From the NCBI GenBank assembly GCA_964460305.1, contig CAYWRA010000037.1, positions 1-23,292 of the forward strand: a stretch of DNA of 23,292 nucleotides, read 5' to 3'. The notes beneath the pieces are model-generated. The model was not told the origin of the DNA. It saw only the letters and a program-made list of their open reading frames with translations, and searched no databases. The translations under genes were made by a program, and so were the position numbers. Shown in pieces: positions 14,241 to 20,762 of this stretch. Origin of the DNA: JAPLCX01 sp964460305. GTDB lineage: Bacteria > Auribacterota > Tritonobacteria > UBA1439. Positions within the stretch are counted from its first letter, which is position 1. Each line of letters starts with the position of its first letter.

Positions 14241-15157
14241 TTGACGAAAAGGTCAAGTCGGAATTAATCAGGATCTTTGGACAAAGGGTGAAAATCGGCG
14301 AGCCCCTTTCCCGGCACACGTGGATGAGGGTCGGCGGCCCCGCGGATGCCCTTATCGAGATCCGCGATGAGAACGAACTCGGCGAGCTGGTCGGTGTATG
14401 TCGAAGAGGGGCGATCCCCATCCTCCCGCTTGGCGGGGGAGCGAATATTATCGTGCGCGACGGCGGATGGCGAGGCGTGGCGGTGAGACTCTGCGGAGCT
14501 TATTTCATGCGTATCGAAATTTCCGGGGAGCGCGTTTTGTCGGGTTCGGGGGTATCGTTGGCTGCGCTCATTGCCGAGACCGTCAGCCGGTCGCTCGGCG
14601 GCATCGAGTATCTGGCGGGGATCCCCGGGACGGTGGGGGGGGCCGTAAGGATGAATGCGGGCGCCCGCGGCGTTGCGTTCGGCGACCTGGTGGAGGCGGT
14701 TCGCGTTATGGACCTCAAAGGGGCCATCCGCCGGGTGGAGCAACTCGCATTGGGATTTTCGTACAGACGGTGCGCCGCGGCGATGGATGGCATCGTGTTG
14801 AGCGCGGAGTTGAAACTGGTGGAGGGGGACCGGACGGAGATCGAGCGGCGCCTCAAGCATTCCCGGGAGGCGCATGCATCCGCGCTGCCGCCGGAGCCGA
14901 GCGCCGGCTGCGTGTTCAGGAATCCCCCGTCGGGCTGTCCCGCGGGAGAGCTGATCGAGCAGCTCGGCCTTAAAGGGACGCATTCGGGAGGGGCGGTCGT
15001 GAGCGAACGGCATGCAAACGTGATAGTGAACAGGGACGGCGCCACCGCCCGCGACGTGCTTTCCCTCATGGAGCTTATCCGGAAGCGGGCGCGAGAGGAC
15101 CGGGGCATCGATCTGGAGTCCGAGGTGGTGGTTGTCGGGGAAGAGGGCAGGGATTAG
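14237..15157 (+). CDS. murB: UDP-N-acetylenolpyruvoylglucosamine reductase MurB
   Basis: A 306-residue FAD enzyme that reduces enolpyruvyl-UDP-GlcNAc to UDP-MurNAc using NADPH. FAD-binding segments are LPLGGGANIIVRDGG (64-77) and GIEYLAGIPGTVGGAVRMNAG (122-142). R177 in FSYRR is the conserved active-site arginine, and LESEV (293-297) matches the C-terminal block with the catalytic glutamate. The general-acid position, usually Ser in GSxFKNP, reads G224-C225-V-F-R-N-P, so Cys replaces Ser. Size and lack of extra insertion fit the shorter type II enzymes. It directly follows murG by a 4-bp overlap, with no murC between them. Confidence 0.95.
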   Translation: MIDEKVKSELIRIFGQRVKIGEPLSRHTWMRVGGPADALIEIRDENELGELVGVCRRGAIPILPLGGGANIIVRDGGWRGVAVRLCGAYFMRIEISGERVLSGSGVSLAALIAETVSRSLGGIEYLAGIPGTVGGAVRMNAGARGVAFGDLVEAVRVMDLKGAIRRVEQLALGFSYRRCAAAMDGIVLSAELKLVEGDRTEIERRLKHSREAHASALPPEPSAGCVFRNPPSGCPAGELIEQLGLKGTHSGGAVVSERHANVIVNRDGATARDVLSLMELIRKRAREDRGIDLESEVVVVGEEGRD

Positions 15158-15183
15158 TCAGCCGATGGGAGGGTAATACGCCG

Positions 15184-16125
15184 ATGTGGAAAATGAACAC
15201 GCGACTGAAGAGAAAGCGCCGTACGATTGTTTTTAACGTGGATGTCGCCAGGCGACGCCGGTCTGGGGCGCTTCCGGGCCGGAGAGCGGGGGGCGGCGGC
15301 TGGAGATGGTGGCGGCCGGCGCTGGTGGCGGCTGGAGCGCTTGTCTTGTGCGTATGCGCTGCGATCGGTTTCCGTGTCGGGTTTTTGAAACCATCCGGCT
15401 TTACCGTGCGATGGATAGAGGTGAACAATGAGGAGCTGCTTTCGAAAGATCGCGTCAGAGCGCTCGCGGACATAAAGGTCGGGGATAATCTATTCTCCGC
15501 CGATCTCCAGAAAATCCGCGCGCGTATCTGCGCCCATCCAGACATCAGGGATGCGGTGGTGAATCGTAAAATGCCGGGGGGGGTTGTGATACGCGTTTAT
15601 GAGCGATACCCGATCGCCGCGGTATATTGCCCCGCGCGCGGCGTAGCGCAGCAGTCCTCCCCTCCGGCGGGAGCGGATGTTTCCACCGGGTCCGACCGGA
15701 TGCGGCGCTACGTGGTGGATGCGGATGGAATCGTTCTCTCTGCAAGGAAGGAGAGGAACAGCAAGTCGTTGCCCCTCCTTCTGGGCCTCAACCTTGGACC
15801 GGTGCGTCCGGGGGACCGGCTCTCATCCGAGGCGGCGAAGAGCTCGCTCGGGATCGTAGAGCATTATCGGGAATCGGAGTTGTGCCGCCAGTTGGAGCTG
15901 GTGAGCGTTGATGCGAGCGACCCGGATAATTATCTGATGAAGTCTAGCCTCATCCAGGAGATCCGTCTCGGCGGCGACAATATGGACGAGCGCCTCCAGC
16001 TACTCTCGTTCATTCTCAAGCAGCGGAAGTATCGGGGCCTGGACGGGCCCGCAAGCTATATCGATCTGCGGTGGAAGGACGTCGCCGAACTGCCGCTTGT
16101 GAAAGACATGGTCGCCAAGAAATAG
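15184..16125 (+). CDS. ftsQ: Divisome protein FtsQ/DivIB
   Basis: A 313-residue bitopic inner-membrane protein. A basic cytoplasmic tail (1-43, rich in Arg/Lys) precedes one membrane segment (about 44-66). A POTRA domain lies at about 73-144, with WIEVNNEELLSKDRVRALAD and the typical NLFSADLQKIRARICAHPDI stretch. The FtsQ/DivIB domain follows, ending in PASYIDLRWKDVAELPL near residue 295. FtsQ recruits FtsL and FtsB/DivIC and restrains septal synthesis until assembly. GGGAGG precedes ATG 15184. The gene lies 26 nt after murB. Confidence 0.92.
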   Translation: MWKMNTRLKRKRRTIVFNVDVARRRRSGALPGRRAGGGGWRWWRPALVAAGALVLCVCAAIGFRVGFLKPSGFTVRWIEVNNEELLSKDRVRALADIKVGDNLFSADLQKIRARICAHPDIRDAVVNRKMPGGVVIRVYERYPIAAVYCPARGVAQQSSPPAGADVSTGSDRMRRYVVDADGIVLSARKERNSKSLPLLLGLNLGPVRPGDRLSSEAAKSSLGIVEHYRESELCRQLELVSVDASDPDNYLMKSSLIQEIRLGGDNMDERLQLLSFILKQRKYRGLDGPASYIDLRWKDVAELPLVKDMVAKK

Positions 16126-16145
16126 CGGCGTGAAACCACAGAATA

Positions 16146-16238
16146 ATGACAAATGACAAATGACAAATGACAAAACGCGATGAGTTTTTGTCGTTTGGTC
16201 ATTTGTAATTCATTTGTCATTTGATATTTGTCATTTGT
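16146..16238. repeat. 89-bp palindromic element, copy 2
   Basis: The 89-bp core (16146-16234) matches the copy at 6414-6502 in length and orientation. The centre differs by only a few substitutions. Its left arm has drifted to four TGACAAA units, so the arms no longer pair perfectly. A short GTGAAACCACAGAA piece from another repeat family sits at its left (16130-16143). It fills the ftsQ-ftsA gap and ends 24 nt before the ftsA start. Confidence 0.85.
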
Positions 16239-16261
16239 CGTCCGGTAGAGAGGGAAACATC

Positions 16262-17500
16262 ATGAGCAACGGTTCGAATTTGATCATAGGCCTGGATGTG
16301 GGGACCACGAAAATCTGCACGGTCGTCGCCGAGATCGACAGGGCGACCCAATCCCTGCGCATCATCGGCCTGGGACACGCCCCTTCCCGCGGCCTACGGA
16401 AAGGCGTGGTCGTCGACATGGACGGCGCGGTGGAGTCGATTCTCGAATCCATCGAGGATGCGGAGAAGATGGCGAACGTCGAAATACACTCCGTGTTCGC
16501 CGGGGTTACGGGGGGGCACATAAAGAGCTTCAACAGCCGCGGCGTCGCCGCGATCAGCGAACGCGGTGAAATCACTGGGAAGGACGTTGAAAAGGCCATA
16601 ACCGCCGCCCGCGCCGTCTCGCTCCCCGCCGACCGGGAGATTCTGCACACGATCCCCCAGGAGTTCACGGTGGACGGCCAGAACGGCATCAAGGAACCGA
16701 AAGGGATGTCGGGGGTCCGGCTTGAAGCCGAGGCGCACATCGTCACCGGCGCTATCACCGCGACGCAGAACATCATCAAGAGCATCAACCGCGCCGGCTT
16801 CGAGGTGGAGGATATCGTGTTGGAGTCGCTAGCGTCCAGCATCGCCGTGTTGAGCGAGGATGAAAAGAACTCCGGCGTGCTCCTCATCGACATCGGCGGA
16901 GGGACGACGGACCTCGTGGTGTTCCATCGCGGCAGCATCAACCAATCGCACGTGCTTGCGGTTGGCGGGGACCATGTGACGAATGATATCTCGATCGCCC
17001 TCAGGGTTCCGATCACCCTTGCTGAGGAGATAAAAAAAACGCATGGCAGCGCCATGGAGGATCTCATCGATCCCGCGGAAGAGATAGAAATCCCAACGGG
17101 GCCCGACAGGTTCCCCGCCAGGTACAGCCGCCGGGAGCTTGCCAGGGTCATCGAGTCGCGGATGGGGGAGATTTTTTCCATCGTGAGGAGAAACCTGGAC
17201 CGCTCCGGCGTGCGGCGATTCCTGGGATCGGGAGTGGTCCTCACAGGAGGGGCATGCCTCATGGATGGAACGGCCCAACTGGCGCAGAAGATATTCAATC
17301 TCCCCGTGCGCATAGGGAACCCCACGGGGATTTCCGGCATCGCGGAGGCGCTTGACAGCCCCTTGTATGCAACGGGGGCGGGCTTGGCCAGGTACGGTTA
17401 TCGCAGCAGGATGGAGGGGAAGATCTCGAGGTTCAAGAGGAGGGGCCGTATAGCGGGCTTTATAGGCCGAATCCGGGAGTGGATCGGGAACAAGCTGTGA
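16262..17500 (+). CDS. ftsA: Cell division protein FtsA
   Basis: A 412-residue actin-like ATPase that tethers FtsZ to the membrane and recruits later division proteins. Phosphate-1 is GLDVGTTK (10-17), phosphate-2 is DIGGGTTD (210-217), and the adenosine-side motif is LTGGACLMDG (327-336). The FtsA-specific 1C domain starts near residue 70 (VEIHSVFAGVTGGHI). The last 18 residues (395-412) form a basic amphipathic helix that fits the membrane-targeting sequence. ATG 16262 has AGAGAGGG just upstream. A longer in-frame start (TTG 16214) would translate the palindromic repeat and is rejected. Confidence 0.96.
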   Translation: MSNGSNLIIGLDVGTTKICTVVAEIDRATQSLRIIGLGHAPSRGLRKGVVVDMDGAVESILESIEDAEKMANVEIHSVFAGVTGGHIKSFNSRGVAAISERGEITGKDVEKAITAARAVSLPADREILHTIPQEFTVDGQNGIKEPKGMSGVRLEAEAHIVTGAITATQNIIKSINRAGFEVEDIVLESLASSIAVLSEDEKNSGVLLIDIGGGTTDLVVFHRGSINQSHVLAVGGDHVTNDISIALRVPITLAEEIKKTHGSAMEDLIDPAEEIEIPTGPDRFPARYSRRELARVIESRMGEIFSIVRRNLDRSGVRRFLGSGVVLTGGACLMDGTAQLAQKIFNLPVRIGNPTGISGIAEALDSPLYATGAGLARYGYRSRMEGKISRFKRRGRIAGFIGRIREWIGNKL

Positions 17501-17510
17501 CGTAACGTGA

Positions 17511-17670
17511 AACCACGGAGGCCACAGAGAAGGCTCAGTAGAACCACTGAGGCCACTGAGGCCACTGAGGAATAAATCCAGGATTAATTTTAACCGCGCC
17601 CTCAGTGATTATTTCTCCGTGAACTCCCCCAACGGGGCCCCTTTCCCGAAGGGATCCCTTTGGGACGGGG
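17511..17670. repeat. Nested inverted repeat and mini-palindrome cluster in the ftsA-ftsZ gap
   Basis: CACGGAG (17514-17520) pairs with CTCCGTG (17615-17621). Inside it, three tandem CCACTGAGG units (17544-17570) can pair with CCTCAGTG (17600-17607). This belongs with the CACAGAG/CACGGAT family at 1837-2043. A second stretch at 17627-17670 packs small palindromes: CCCCAACGGGG, CCCGAAGGG, AAGGGATCCCTT and CCCTTTGGG. No coding capacity is visible. Confidence 0.7.
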
Positions 17671-17690
17671 TGTGGTTACACATTAATATT

Positions 17691-17714
17691 GGGATTTGGG
17701 GTTTGGGATTTGGG
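17691..17714 (+). promoter_or_regulatory. Four-G-tract motif (putative G-quadruplex) before ftsZ
   Basis: G-tracts lie at 17691-17693, 17698-17701, 17705-17707 and 17712-17714, with spacers ATTT, TTT and ATTT. It meets the G3+N1-7 quadruplex rule on the coding strand and ends 25 nt before the ftsZ ATG. It is nearly the same as the motif before murF, with the order of spacers changed. Folding in DNA or mRNA is inference. Confidence 0.55.
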
Positions 17715-17739
17715 ATTTCTACTGTAGGATGCGAACCGA

Positions 17740-18909
17740 ATGGGGGAAGATATGATCACCGAGAATACCGATGTCATCAGGCCGGTGCGTATCAGGGTTG
17801 TGGGCATCGGCGGGGCCGGCTCGAACGCCCTTGAGCAGATGTTGAAGGGCAACATAGCGAACGTCGATTACGTCGCCATCAATACCGACAGGCAGGCCCT
17901 GATGCAATCGAGCGCCCCGCGCAAGATGCACATCGGCGAACGGATCACGCACGGTCTTGGGGCCGGGGGAAACCCAGACGTCGGGAGGCAGGCGGCGATG
18001 GATTCACTCGCCGATATAGAGGAGATGGTGTCGGAATGCGACATCCTTTTCCTCGTCGCAGGGTTCGGAGGGGGCACTGGGACGGGGGCCGCTCCGGTGG
18101 TGGCGCAGGCCGCGCGGGAGAAGGACATTCTCACGGTATGCATCGCCACCACGCCGTTCGATTTTGAGGGACAGAAACGAAAAGCGCAGGCGCTTGAGGG
18201 GGTGCGGAGGGTGAGCGAGCATGCCGACACCGTCATCGCCGTCGCCAACGACAAGCTCTTCCAGATCGCCGACATGAACCTCTCGCTGACCGAGGCCTTC
18301 GCATTCACCAATGACATCCTTTCGGAGGGGGTGCAGTGTATCGCGAGGCTGATCAACAAGACGGGCTTGATCAACCTCGATTTCGCCGACGTGCGCACGA
18401 TCATGGTGAACGGTGGAAGGGCCGCGCTGGGTTTTTCAGTGGGTTTGGGACAGGGCAGCGCCACGGAGGCGGCCCGCAGGGCGCTCGAGAACCCGCTCTT
18501 CGACCTCGACGCCCTGCCTCGGGCGCGCGGGCTCCTGATCAGCATCATGGGGGGCGACGACCTGGGCTTAAGGGAGGTCAAGGAAGCGGCGGAGAAGATC
18601 AGTTCCCTCGGGAACAAGAATGCGCATGTGATCTTTGGGGCAGTTGTGGACGCGGAATTCCGCGGACGGAGGCTCGTGACGGTCCTGGCCACCAACCTCG
18701 ATGGCGAGCGGGTGGATGAAGTTCCTCAGGCGGCGGCGATCGAGACCTCGACGCAAGAAGCGGTCCCCCAGCAGACGCTGATCGATCTCGATTTCAACAG
18801 CTATGAGCATTTCGAGGAGACGGAGCCGACAATCGTCGAGGGAGAGAATCTCGACGTCCCGACGTTTTTGCGTAAGCGGGTGCAGGTCACGGCGGGGGTA
18901 AGGGATTAG
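17740..18909 (+). CDS. ftsZ: Cell division protein FtsZ
   Basis: A 389-residue tubulin-like GTPase that forms the division ring. The GTP-binding start is VVGIGGAGSNALEQM (20-34), and the tubulin signature is FGGGTGTGAAPVV (109-121). The T7 catalytic loop is N212-L-D214-F-A-D217, with the acidic residues that act on GTP in the neighbouring subunit. A short variable linker (about 326-370) leads to the conserved C-terminal peptide LDVPTFLRKR (371-380), which binds FtsA. Nine further residues follow. ATG 17740 has AGGA at 17726-17729; ATG 17752 in frame, preceded by GGGGGAAG, is a possible alternative that would drop four residues. Confidence 0.97.
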   Translation: MGEDMITENTDVIRPVRIRVVGIGGAGSNALEQMLKGNIANVDYVAINTDRQALMQSSAPRKMHIGERITHGLGAGGNPDVGRQAAMDSLADIEEMVSECDILFLVAGFGGGTGTGAAPVVAQAAREKDILTVCIATTPFDFEGQKRKAQALEGVRRVSEHADTVIAVANDKLFQIADMNLSLTEAFAFTNDILSEGVQCIARLINKTGLINLDFADVRTIMVNGGRAALGFSVGLGQGSATEAARRALENPLFDLDALPRARGLLISIMGGDDLGLREVKEAAEKISSLGNKNAHVIFGAVVDAEFRGRRLVTVLATNLDGERVDEVPQAAAIETSTQEAVPQQTLIDLDFNSYEHFEETEPTIVEGENLDVPTFLRKRVQVTAGVRD

Positions 18910-18918
18910 GCGTGAGGC

Positions 18919-19018
18919 GTACTTCGTACATCGCTATTCGAAGTGCGAATCATGTGATTGGGATTTGAGATTTGCCTGCCCGACGAAGCCTTGGCGCAGT
19001 CGGGGGGTTTGGGATTTT
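18919..19018. repeat. Degenerate TACGAA repeat, TTGGGATTT motifs and a small stem
   Basis: First part of the gene-free 360-bp gap after ftsZ. GTACTTCGTAC-like sequence at 18919-18952 belongs to the TACGAA family and ends in CGAATCATGTGATTGGGATTT, nearly the same junction as at 11865-11884. CCCGAC (18979-18984) and GTCGGG can pair around an inner GCC/GGC. TTTGGGATTTT follows at 19008-19018. No gene is visible. Confidence 0.6.
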
Positions 19019-19019
19019 C

Positions 19020-19090
19020 ATAAGGGCGGTTACCGGCTGGTTTCAAGATACTCGCCGACTAGACGGTATACCGCCCTTATTATTTATAAA
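19020..19090 (+). terminator. Large stem-loop after ftsZ, possible terminator
   Basis: ATAAGGGCGGT (19020-19030) pairs perfectly with ACCGCCCTTAT (19070-19080). The stem extends inward through TACCG/CGGTA with one bulged base. The loop is about 30 nt, and the 3' side is followed by TATTTATAAA, only a weak T-run. It lies 110 nt after the ftsZ stop and before a promoter candidate, which fits the end of the dcw transcript. The long loop and weak tail make termination uncertain. Confidence 0.4.
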
Positions 19091-19106
19091 CAAGCTATCG
19101 AGTTAG

Positions 19107-19198
19107 AATCCAGAATTCAGGATACAGAAGATGGAGTTCATGGGTCGGTATTCTGGCTCCTGGATTCTCTTATCACTGCCTCTTGGGGATTTGGGATT
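19107..19198. repeat. Second copy of the CCAGAATCCAG inverted repeat, with a TTGGGATTT motif
   Basis: AGAATCCAGAATTCAG near the left end and GGCTCCTGGATTCT near the right end repeat the two arms of the element at 4858-4901, here about 40 nt apart. The middle has diverged. TTGGGGATTTGGGATT follows at 19183-19198, as the related motif follows the first copy. Confidence 0.65.
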
Positions 19199-19209
19199 CC
19201 ACTTATCAA

Positions 19210-19238
19210 TTGCTCGCCCCGCGTGAATGAGATATATT
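19210..19238 (+). promoter_or_regulatory. Promoter candidate for the HExxH membrane protein
   Basis: TTGCTC (19210-19215) and TATATT (19233-19238) are separated by 17 bp. The -10 matches 5 of 6 consensus positions and the -35 matches 3. Transcription would start near 19245, giving a leader of about 25 nt. Confidence 0.4.
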
Positions 19239-19269
19239 CTACCCACAACCGCGCGGGGATCCGGCGTCC

Positions 19270-19956
19270 ATGAAATTGCTCCAGTTCTTACTCCGGCTCG
19301 TCAAGTTTTGCACCGGCCTGTTTCTTATCCCCGCCTGCGCCGGGGTGACGGTGGCGTTTTATCATGACCTCCTCGGCCCCGTCAAGTCGCAGCTGTGGTT
19401 TCTGATAGGCTTCGGCGTATTCCTTCTCCTCTTTGCGGTTTTCCAGCATCCGATCAAGAGCTACGTATTCGGCCACGAACTCACGCACGCATTCTGGATC
19501 CTTCTATTCCGCGGTGAGGTGACGGGTTTCTCCGCCTCTTCGACGGGGGGAAGGGTCGAGGGGACCAAGGGCAACTTTTTTATCGCCCTCTCCCCGTATT
19601 TCTTCCCGGTCTACACCATCCTCCTCATCGGGCTCTACTTCCTCGGAAAGCTCTTTTGGGAACCTCAGCAGTTCACGGGGGCGTTTGTCTTCCTCATCGG
19701 TTTTACCTGGGCGTTCCACATCATCCTCACCGTGTCCGCGCTCATCAAGGGACAGACGGAGGTGAAGAAGAACGGCTACCTGTTTTCCCTCACCATCATT
19801 TACGTGATGAACGTCGTTGTGCTCGGCTTGGTACTCATTTTCATATCGCCCGACTTCCATTTTTCCGATCTGGCGACCGCCCTATGGGAGAACGTCTCCG
19901 CTAGTTATGCCCGCTTCGGTAGCGCCGTTGGACCGCTCCTGGATGGTTTCCGCTAA
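19270..19956 (+). CDS. Membrane protein with HExxH motif, M50-like metallopeptidase
   Basis: A 228-residue protein with about five hydrophobic segments (about 5-31, 42-59, 104-127, 136-158, 170-193). The zinc-binding motif H69-E-L-T-H73 lies at the edge of a membrane segment in YVFGHELTHAFW, followed by GEVTGFSASSTGGRV, a layout like M50/M50B-type intramembrane metallopeptidases. A third zinc ligand cannot be assigned with confidence; H150 is one candidate and the SPY segment near 108-110 another. The NPDG motif of classical site-2 proteases is missing, so it may be a divergent or M50B-like member. ATG 19270 has only a weak GGGGAT upstream. The substrate is unknown; proximity to ftsZ does not by itself imply a division role. 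Confidence 0.65.
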   Translation: MKLLQFLLRLVKFCTGLFLIPACAGVTVAFYHDLLGPVKSQLWFLIGFGVFLLLFAVFQHPIKSYVFGHELTHAFWILLFRGEVTGFSASSTGGRVEGTKGNFFIALSPYFFPVYTILLIGLYFLGKLFWEPQQFTGAFVFLIGFTWAFHIILTVSALIKGQTEVKKNGYLFSLTIIYVMNVVVLGLVLIFISPDFHFSDLATALWENVSASYARFGSAVGPLLDGFR

Positions 19957-20036
19957 AGGGGACTGTGCTTGCATCGACTCCCGGTAAAATATATAATGAC
20001 GACGGTTTAATCGGGATTATTTATTATCAATACCAA

Positions 20037-20127
20037 ATGACAAATACCAAATGACAAATGAATTACAAATGACCAAATGACAAAACCTCATCGTGTTTTG
20101 ACATTTGTCATTTGGTATTTGTCATTA
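20037..20127. repeat. 89-bp palindromic element, copy 3 (opposite orientation)
   Basis: The left arm (20037-20060) and right arm (20102-20125) are perfect 24-bp complements. The 89-bp core is nearly identical to the reverse complement of the copy at 6414-6502, so the element occurs in both orientations. Partial extra left-arm units start at about 20029. It ends 16 nt before the start codon of the next gene. Confidence 0.88.
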
Positions 20128-20143
20128 ACCGGGGAGGACATTG

Positions 20144-20719
20144 ATGAGATCGGTTTTTAGAGCGATGTTGCTTGTCGCCGTGACGGTTATGTGCATGGGG
20201 TGCGCCGCGGTGATGGAGCCATATAAATCACCTTCGACTTCGTTTCATGTCGCGTCCGTGAAGAGAGAGGATAAGCTTCTCGCCATCGACGGCCAGTCGA
20301 GGCTTACCGACGCCAGGGGCATTTATTCCGAAGAGACCCGCAATACCGGTAAATTCACCGGCCTGGGCGGGATTGACAAGTGGCGCTATGAATCTCAATT
20401 TCTCTCCCCCGACATGCAGGGTGAGGAGTACGTCATCGTATTTGTCGCAAAGGGGCCGGAGAAGGTCCTGCGGGAACCGATGACGCTAAAATTTGAATAC
20501 ATGTATCCCAAGGGCGTCGAAGTCCACTATTCGGAAAAGGTGTATAAAGAGCTTCCTGTGGGGCGGCACAAGTACGTATGGAAGAGCCTCGGCGAGCAGA
20601 ACGTGGTAAACGGCGACATTGCGAGCTGGCGCGTCTCGCTCAACTATAAAGGCGCCGAGGTCGCCTCGATGCATTCCGCCCTGTGGCGTCCCTGGGGGAA
20701 AGTCGTCCTCGACGAGTGA
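20144..20719 (+). CDS. Probable exported lipoprotein of unknown function
   Basis: A 191-residue protein I do not recognise. A signal peptide (RSVFRAMLLVAVTVMCMG) leads to Cys20. The preceding residues C-M-G make a poor lipobox, yet length and position fit a lipoprotein signal. The mature part looks like a small beta-rich extracytoplasmic domain: alternating hydrophobic and polar stretches such as EEYVIVFVAKG, LKFEYMYPKGVEVHY and ASWRVSLNYKG. There is no catalytic motif. GGGGAGG at 20131-20137 supports ATG 20144 over the TTG three bases earlier. The acyl-CoA ligase follows 43 nt later, so they are probably co-transcribed. Confidence 0.65.
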   Translation: MRSVFRAMLLVAVTVMCMGCAAVMEPYKSPSTSFHVASVKREDKLLAIDGQSRLTDARGIYSEETRNTGKFTGLGGIDKWRYESQFLSPDMQGEEYVIVFVAKGPEKVLREPMTLKFEYMYPKGVEVHYSEKVYKELPVGRHKYVWKSLGEQNVVNGDIASWRVSLNYKGAEVASMHSALWRPWGKVVLDE

Positions 20720-20762
20720 TCGTCACCGCGCACGGGTCTGTGAAATGCGAATGAGGAACGCG

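Noticed and set aside
16214..16261. Upstream TTG start of ftsA
   Set aside because: It would translate the palindromic repeat; ATG 16262 has a better binding site and family-typical start. Similar repeat-derived extensions before murF (6473), mraY (8021) and the LysM gene (10661) were rejected.
16231..17340. Long antisense open frame opposite ftsA
   Set aside because: Serine/proline-rich shadow translation of a GC-rich gene; the + strand has full FtsA motifs. Other long minus-strand frames (154-843, 871-1623, 9153-9818, 10726-11370, 17868-18695) were rejected for the same reason.
18979..19003. Terminator directly after ftsZ
   Set aside because: The stem CCCGAC/GTCGGG is followed by G-rich sequence, not a T-run; the hairpin at 19020-19080 is the better candidate.
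18965..19273. 102-aa open frame after ftsZ
   Set aside because: It runs through repeat DNA, a large hairpin and a promoter candidate, has no binding site and no recognisable protein features.
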